Assembly: GCA_016703265.1 (NCBI GenBank)
Contig: JADJCK010000011.1
Location: 94,464-158,463, forward strand
Source: a bacterium
GTDB taxonomy: Bacteria; Krumholzibacteriota; Krumholzibacteriia; LZORAL124-64-63
Direction of reading: 5' to 3'
Length of the DNA stretch: 64,000 nucleotides
Within the stretch, counting starts at the first letter, position 1. Each line of letters begins with the position of its first letter. This document shows, one piece after another, positions 59,434 to 64,000 of the stretch. The notes beneath the pieces were generated by a model that worked only from the letters and a program-made list of their open reading frames with translations, was not told the DNA's origin and ran no database searches. A program made the translations under genes and the position numbers.

Positions 59434-61527
59434 ATGCTTCGGTCAGCACTCTACTTCGGCCTCGGCCTGCTCCTGTCGGTCATGGCGGCGGGCAGCCCCG
59501 TGTCGGCCGAAACGCATCCGTTCTCGATCCACGACATGCTGGCGATGGACCGCCTCAGCGACGCCCAGGTCTCGCCCGACGGCACGCAGGTCGCCTTCAC
59601 GGTGCGCGTGACCGACGTGGCCGCGAACAAGGGCCGCACCGACGTGTGGGTGGCTGCGGCCGACGGCTCGCGCGTCCGGCGCCTGACCACCCACGACGCC
59701 AACGACTGGAACGCCCGCTGGGGCGCCAACGGCGTGATCTATTTCCTGTCGACGCGCAGCGGCTCGCCGCAGATCTGGCGGCTGGACACCAGCGGCGGCG
59801 AAGCGGCTCCGGTCACGACCCTGCCGTTGCCGGTCAATGCGTTCGAATGGGTGCCGCAGACGCGCTCGTTCCTGTTGGCAATGGATGTCTTCCCCAAGCT
59901 GGGTATTGCCGGCACCGTCGAGCGCGACGCCGCCGACGCGAAGAAGCTCACCACCGGCAGGGCCTACGACGAGCTGATGTTCCGCCACTGGGACACGTGG
60001 GAAGACGGCAAGCGCAGCCACCTGTTCCTGCTGGCCGATGCGCCCGGAGCCGAGCCGATCGACCTGATGCCCGAACTCGATGCCGACGTGCCGACCAAGC
60101 CCTTCGGCGGGCTCGAGGAAACCGCCGTCTCGCCCGACGGCGGCACGGTCATCTTCACCGCGAAGATCCTGCCGGGCAGCGAAGCGGCCTGGAGCACCGA
60201 CGCCGACCTCTACGCCGTGCCCGCCGATGGCTCCGGCAACCTGCGTTGCCTGACCGAGGCCAACCAGGCCGTCGATACCGAGCCCGTGTTCACGCCCGAC
60301 GGCCGCTCGCTGTGGTACCTGGCCATGGAGCGCCCGGGCTACGAGGCCGACCGCTACCACTTCGAGATCATGGACTGGGCGACCGGCAGCACGACGCGCC
60401 TGGACATCTCCTATCCGACCACCGAACTGGACCGCCCGCTCGACCTGAGCCCGCACGGCCTCAAGTTCAGCGCCGACGGCAAGAGCGCCTACTTCACGGC
60501 CGGCTGCCTGGGCCAGTCGCCGGTCTTCAAGCTGGACCTGAAGTCCCGCAAGGTGACGCGCCTGCTGGCCAAGGGCAACGTGACCGACGTGGGCCTGCTG
60601 AAGAAGGGCCTGCTCATCGGGATGCAGAGCCTGAAGTCGCCCACCGAGTTCTACACGATGTCGGTGGAGGGCAAGGACCTGAAGCCCATCACCGGCTTCA
60701 ACGGTGCCAAGCTGGCGCAGGCAAAGATGGGTGAACCCGAGCAGTTCACGTTCAAGGGCTGGAACGACGAGACGGTATTCGCCTACGTGGTGAAGCCGTT
60801 CGACTGGACGCCGGAAGCCGCCGCCTCGGGCCGCAAGTGGCCGGTGGCCTTCCTCGTGCACGGCGGCCCGCAGGGCAGCTTCGGCAACGACTTCCACTAC
60901 CGCTGGAATCCGCAGGCCTACGTGGGCGCCGGCTTCACGACGGTGGCCGTCGACTTCCACGGCTCGACCGGCTACGGCCAGGCCTTCACCGACGCCATCA
61001 ACGGCCACTGGGGCGACCGCCCGCTCGAGGATCTCGAGAAGGGCCTGGCCGCGGCCCTGGCGCAGTATCCCTGGATGGACGGCGGGCGCGTGGTCGCTGC
61101 GGGCGCCAGCTACGGCGGCTACATGATCAACTGGATGGCGGGCCAGCCGTTCGCCGACAAGTTCAAGGCCTTCGTGTGCCACGACGGCAACCTGGACGAG
61201 CGCATGGCCTACTTCGACACCGAAGAGCTGTGGTTCCCCGAATGGGAGCACGGCGGCACGCCCTGGGCCCAGGGCGGCGACTACGGCAAGCACAACCCGG
61301 TCGACTTCGTGAAGAACTGGAAGGTGCCCACGCTGGTGGTGCACGGCGGCCTGGACTACCGCGTGGTCGACACGCAGGGCCTGAGCACGTTCACGGCGCT
61401 GCGCCGCATGGGCGTTCCCGCCCGGCTGCTGTACTTCCCGGACGAGAACCACTGGGTGCTGAAGCCGCAGAACTCGATCCAGTGGCATGAGGAAGTCATG
61501 GGCTGGTTCAAGCGCTGGACGAAATAG
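59434..61527 (+). CDS. Exported S9-family prolyl oligopeptidase (dipeptidyl-peptidase-like)
   Basis: A 697-residue serine peptidase with a signal peptide (LYFGLGLLLSVMAAGSPVSA). Residues about 30-420 form a beta-propeller with TolB/WD-like repeats (DAQVSPDGTQVAFTV, ETAVSPDGGTVIFTA, LKFSADGKSAYFTA). Residues about 450-697 form the alpha/beta-hydrolase: PVAFLVHGGPQGSFGNDFHY, the nucleophile elbow AAGASYGGYMINWM with the Ser, the Asp of VVHGGLDYRVVDTQG and the His of FPDENHWVLKP. The family resembles DPP V and acylaminoacyl peptidases that act on peptides in the periplasm. It precedes an SDR gene by 26 bases. ATG 59434 has GGAGG upstream; TTG 59431 is an alternative. Confidence 0.92.
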   Translation: MLRSALYFGLGLLLSVMAAGSPVSAETHPFSIHDMLAMDRLSDAQVSPDGTQVAFTVRVTDVAANKGRTDVWVAAADGSRVRRLTTHDANDWNARWGANGVIYFLSTRSGSPQIWRLDTSGGEAAPVTTLPLPVNAFEWVPQTRSFLLAMDVFPKLGIAGTVERDAADAKKLTTGRAYDELMFRHWDTWEDGKRSHLFLLADAPGAEPIDLMPELDADVPTKPFGGLEETAVSPDGGTVIFTAKILPGSEAAWSTDADLYAVPADGSGNLRCLTEANQAVDTEPVFTPDGRSLWYLAMERPGYEADRYHFEIMDWATGSTTRLDISYPTTELDRPLDLSPHGLKFSADGKSAYFTAGCLGQSPVFKLDLKSRKVTRLLAKGNVTDVGLLKKGLLIGMQSLKSPTEFYTMSVEGKDLKPITGFNGAKLAQAKMGEPEQFTFKGWNDETVFAYVVKPFDWTPEAAASGRKWPVAFLVHGGPQGSFGNDFHYRWNPQAYVGAGFTTVAVDFHGSTGYGQAFTDAINGHWGDRPLEDLEKGLAAALAQYPWMDGGRVVAAGASYGGYMINWMAGQPFADKFKAFVCHDGNLDERMAYFDTEELWFPEWEHGGTPWAQGGDYGKHNPVDFVKNWKVPTLVVHGGLDYRVVDTQGLSTFTALRRMGVPARLLYFPDENHWVLKPQNSIQWHEEVMGWFKRWTK

Positions 61528-61553
61528 CTTCACCGAAGGGACGGGAGCGCGCG

Positions 61554-62333
61554 ATGACATTGAAGGACCGGTTGGTGATGATCACCGGCGCCAGCGCCGG
61601 CATCGGCGAGGCGTGTGCCGAGGCGTTTGCCGGCGAAGGCTGCCGCCTGGTGCTGGCGGCCCGGCGCAGGGATCGCTTGCAAGGCCTGGCGGCGAAGCTG
61701 GCGGCGGCACACGGCACGAAGGCGCACCTGCTGGAACTGGACGTGCGCGACCGCCTGGCCGTGAATGCCGCCGTGGAAGGGCTGCCCCCCGCCTGGCGCG
61801 ACATCGACATCCTGGTCAACAACGCCGGCCTGAGCCGCGGCCTGGACCGCCTGCAGGACGGCGACCATGCGGACTGGGACGAGATGATCGACACCAACGT
61901 GAAGGGGCTGCTCTGGGTCAGCCGGGCCGTGCTGCCCGGCATGGTGGCGCGCGACCGCGGCCATGTCATCAACGTGGGCAGCATCGCCGGTCACCAGGTC
62001 TACCAGGGCGGCAATGTGTACTGCGCCACGAAGTTCGCGGTGCAGGCCCTGACCCGGGGGCTGCGGCTGGACCTGCTCGGGACCATGGTGCGCTGCACGA
62101 CCGTGGACCCGGGCATGGTGCAGACCGAGTTCAGCGAGGTGCGCTTCCACGGCGACCGTGAGCGCGCCGACAAGGTGTATCGCAATTTCCCGCCCCTGCA
62201 GCCGGCCGACGTGGCCGACGCCATCGTGTTCTGCGCCACGCGGCCCCCGCACGTGGCGGTGCAGGAACTGGTGCTGATGCCGCAGGACCAGGGCGCCGTC
62301 TACGCTTCGCACCCGCGGGGCGTGGCGGACTAG
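61554..62333 (+). CDS. Short-chain dehydrogenase (YdfG-like)
   Basis: A 259-residue classical SDR. Motifs: nucleotide-binding MITGASAGIGEACAEAFA, AARRRDRLQ (an Arg pair that favours NADP), the NNAG of DILVNNAGLSRGLD, the Ser of GHVINVGSIAGHQVYQGG and the catalytic Tyr-x3-Lys of YCATKFAVQALTRGL. The closing PGMVQTEFSEVRFHGD is like YdfG, a 3-hydroxy acid dehydrogenase acting on serine and similar acids. RBS GGGAG. It is cytosolic, while the upstream peptidase is exported; the two could share a role in amino acid use. Ends at a strong hairpin. Confidence 0.88.
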   Translation: MTLKDRLVMITGASAGIGEACAEAFAGEGCRLVLAARRRDRLQGLAAKLAAAHGTKAHLLELDVRDRLAVNAAVEGLPPAWRDIDILVNNAGLSRGLDRLQDGDHADWDEMIDTNVKGLLWVSRAVLPGMVARDRGHVINVGSIAGHQVYQGGNVYCATKFAVQALTRGLRLDLLGTMVRCTTVDPGMVQTEFSEVRFHGDRERADKVYRNFPPLQPADVADAIVFCATRPPHVAVQELVLMPQDQGAVYASHPRGVAD

Positions 62334-62711
62334 CCGCCAATCGACAAGATGCCGGGACCAGCCCGGCCGTGCCCTGGATCCGGGGTGCGGCCGGGCTTCG
62401 TTTCGCCCTCTGGACGGGTCTGATTGCCTCGCCATTCACGGTATCGCACCGTTGTGCCTCTCAGGCCAAAAGACGCCGTGACATAGCTTCCGGGGCATGC
62501 GGCGAGGGCTCTTGGTAGAGCAAGCCAGCTGGGCCTTCTTCCTGGAGGCCAAAGCGTTGCAACTTGTCGATCGCATCGATGCTCGAGACGGTGGCATGGG
62601 CGCTCGTCTCGACCCCTTGCCGATCTCAACTACCGCATTTATGTCTAATACCTAGATGTACGGCCTCAACTGCTTTCTTGGCACAGCGCCACGCAGGAGG
62701 GAATAGAAATA
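62334..62711. other. Intergenic gap before the beta-helix gene
   Basis: A 378-base region. It starts with the SDR terminator at 62360-62397; the remainder, noticeably less GC-rich than the surroundings, holds no convincing gene and leads into the equally less GC-rich beta-helix gene. An AT-rich patch TTTATGTCTAATACC near 62638-62652 could hold the plus-strand promoter. A 54-codon open stretch without a start codon on the minus strand (62461-62625) might be a decayed gene end. Confidence 0.5.
62360..62397 (+). terminator. Terminator of the peptidase-SDR operon
   Basis: A 10-bp perfect stem AGCCCGGCCG/CGGCCGGGCT with an 18-base partly pairing loop, followed by TCGTTTCG. Confidence 0.65.
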
Positions 62712-64000
62712 ATGCAAAGCCTCGCCAAGGTTCCGTACCGAACAATCAAGATGATGCTGTGCTGCGCCGTGACGACGGCTTCCCTGGCCGAAGCCGCCCT
62801 GGCTGCGACGCGGTCCGTGCCCGCCCAGTACGGGACGATCACAGCCGCACTTGCTGCAGCAAGCAGCGGCGACACGATCCTTGTCGGCGCGGGGACATAT
62901 GCACCCTCCACCAATGGCGAAGTATATCCATTGACGGTCGACCTTGATGACTTGGTAATCCTCGGCGAGGGCTCTGAGCAGACGGTTCTCGATGCAGAGG
63001 AAAGCGGCAGCGTCATCTTCTGGCAGGATTCCGTGGGTGGCCGTCTGAGCGGATTCCGGATAACGGGCGGCCAAGCAGACAACGGCGGCGGCATCGACAT
63101 GCGCGGAGGGAATCCGGAGATCGATCACAACTTAATTATCCACAATACGGCTACATTACGTGGCGCCGCTGTCTATGTCATTTTCGATGCATCGCCCTGG
63201 TTCCACCACAACGTTGTCTGGGAGAACTTTGATTTAGTTCCAGAAGACGAGGCAGATCCCCATGGGATAATCCTGTCGGGAACAACCACGGCGCTCGTCG
63301 AACACAATCTTATCGGCCGCGCCGACGGCAACGGCCTGCTAATCAGCAATCAGGGCGATCCCATAATCCGGTACAATATCTTCTACGAGAACGGCCGCAC
63401 AGAGCCGACGCGGAGGGGACGTGGAATCTGCGATTTCAGCGCGGTGCCTGTCCCGAAACTGCAACACAACCTGTTCTGGGGAAACGAGATTGCGGCCCTA
63501 TTGTATCCAGTGGGAGGCGGCAACATCGCCTCCGAGACCGCCAATGAACTGGCTACGGATGACACGATTTTCGGAAACATCGATGCTGACCCGTTGCTAA
63601 CTGCTCCCGATATGCTCAACTTCGCGCTCCAATCGGGTAGCCCGGCGATCGATGCCGGATCGCCTAGCGTGTTCTCCGACCCGGACGGCACGATCGCAGA
63701 CCTCGGACCATTCTACTACGACCAGAGCCTCTTTACGGTCGCGGACGTCGCACGATCACTGGTCATCGCGTTCCGAAACGTACCGAATCCGTTCAATCCC
63801 AGCACCCGAATCCACTTCGATTTGAGACGCGAATCCTTCGTGACACTGCGTGTCTATTCACCCCGCGGGGGACTAGTGCGCGAACTGTGTTCCGGACACT
63901 TCCCGGCCGGCGCGCATGCCGTCTCGTGGGACGGTCGCGACGCGCGAGGGGCGAATGTCGCCTCAGGAGTATATCCATACAGGATCGTCACGGACCAGGG
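62712..64000 (+). CDS. Secreted right-handed beta-helix protein with FlgD-like C-terminus (partial)
   Basis: 429 codons are open to the window edge, with no stop. The start ATG has GGAGGG 12 bases upstream. A signal peptide (about 1-34, MMLCCAVTTASLAEAALA) is followed by a DUF1565/pectate-lyase-type start (YGTITAALAAASSGDTILVG, AGTYAPS) and parallel beta-helix coils (FRITGGQADNGGGIDMRGGN, IDHNLIIHNTATLRGAAVYV, IRYNIFYENGR). LQSGSPAIDAGSPSVFSDPD is the choice-of-anchor-Q style closing. From about residue 360 the FlgD/T9SS-like domain reads VPNPFNPSTRIHFDL and VSWDGRDARGANVASGVYPY. Codon use is unlike the neighbours: rare TTA, ATA, CTA and AGA codons and lower GC, which suggests recent transfer. 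Function probably surface carbohydrate binding or adhesion. Confidence 0.85.
   Translation, partial: MQSLAKVPYRTIKMMLCCAVTTASLAEAALAATRSVPAQYGTITAALAAASSGDTILVGAGTYAPSTNGEVYPLTVDLDDLVILGEGSEQTVLDAEESGSVIFWQDSVGGRLSGFRITGGQADNGGGIDMRGGNPEIDHNLIIHNTATLRGAAVYVIFDASPWFHHNVVWENFDLVPEDEADPHGIILSGTTTALVEHNLIGRADGNGLLISNQGDPIIRYNIFYENGRTEPTRRGRGICDFSAVPVPKLQHNLFWGNEIAALLYPVGGGNIASETANELATDDTIFGNIDADPLLTAPDMLNFALQSGSPAIDAGSPSVFSDPDGTIADLGPFYYDQSLFTVADVARSLVIAFRNVPNPFNPSTRIHFDLRRESFVTLRVYSPRGGLVRELCSGHFPAGAHAVSWDGRDARGANVASGVYPYRIVTDQ

Noticed and set aside
62461..62625. A 54-codon open stretch on the minus strand ending LQEEGPAGLLYQEPSPHAPE...RRLLA.
   Set aside because: It has a protein-like look but no start codon and no upstream continuation; at best a decayed gene end, so it is only mentioned in the gap entry.

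Overview
This is a very GC-rich bacterial chromosome segment (roughly two thirds G+C by eye) carrying about 54 protein genes. I see no rRNA, tRNA, CRISPR array, insertion sequence or phage module. Genes have GGAG-type ribosome binding sites and are packed in short operons, often with ATGA overlaps. Four secreted proteins end in a FlgD/T9SS-like C-terminal domain (W-D-G ... G-V-Y). Together with a many-heme cytochrome, split transhydrogenase genes, an ATP-type PEP carboxykinase and a type IV pilus motor, this suggests a member of the wider FCB group or a neighbouring lineage such as Eisenbacteria, Krumholzibacteriota or Latescibacterota. That placement is inference; no marker gene in the window fixes the phylum.

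Layout. 0-6 kb: a partial membrane protein, a heme-oxygenase-like diiron protein with a DUF1579 protein, a baeRF protein, an NfeD/SPFH membrane pair (the SPFH gene is frameshifted) and a lipoprotein. 6-12.7 kb: a 19-heme cytochrome fused to a membrane cytochrome b domain (CbcL-like), a DUF503/cyclase/pseudouridine-synthase operon and a secreted metalloprotease. 12.9-21.3 kb: an MltF-like transglycosylase, a beta-rich exported protein, a TSUP transporter, a PilT ATPase coupled to a signalling protein (T2SSE-N, receiver-like, DUF4388), a barrel-like protein and a DUF1684 lipoprotein. 21.4-30.5 kb: two GT-C-like membrane proteins around an MscS channel and a Tat-exported epimerase, a double-retropepsin protein and a secreted Hcp-like protein.

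30.7-45 kb: an NSS amino acid transporter with a 34-residue MetS-type subunit that is easily missed, an AmpG-like/ferredoxin/DUF4395 operon, a lipoprotein, a HAD phosphatase, a coupled aminotransferase-PEP carboxykinase pair (amino acids to oxaloacetate to PEP), a CapA-PKD-FlgD protein and a 5'-3' exonuclease (two frameshifts)-fluoride channel-DUF190 operon. 45-64 kb: pntAa-pntAb-pntB, an aminopeptidase P, a GNAT protein, a NapH-like Fe-S membrane protein, a hybrid histidine kinase, an SGNH/GT-C pair convergent with a carbamoyltransferase-SxtJ-DUF5989 operon (probable surface glycan decoration), an S9 peptidase with an SDR, and a beta-helix surface protein running off the right end.

The strongest unexplained signal is a pair of very long perfect hairpins (3364-3457 and 5764-5853). 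They share a loop core but have partly different arms that are each perfectly self-complementary. Both sit in the same orientation, within ten bases of a stop codon. Classical terminator hairpins with short stems are present elsewhere, so these two look like a distinct repeat family.
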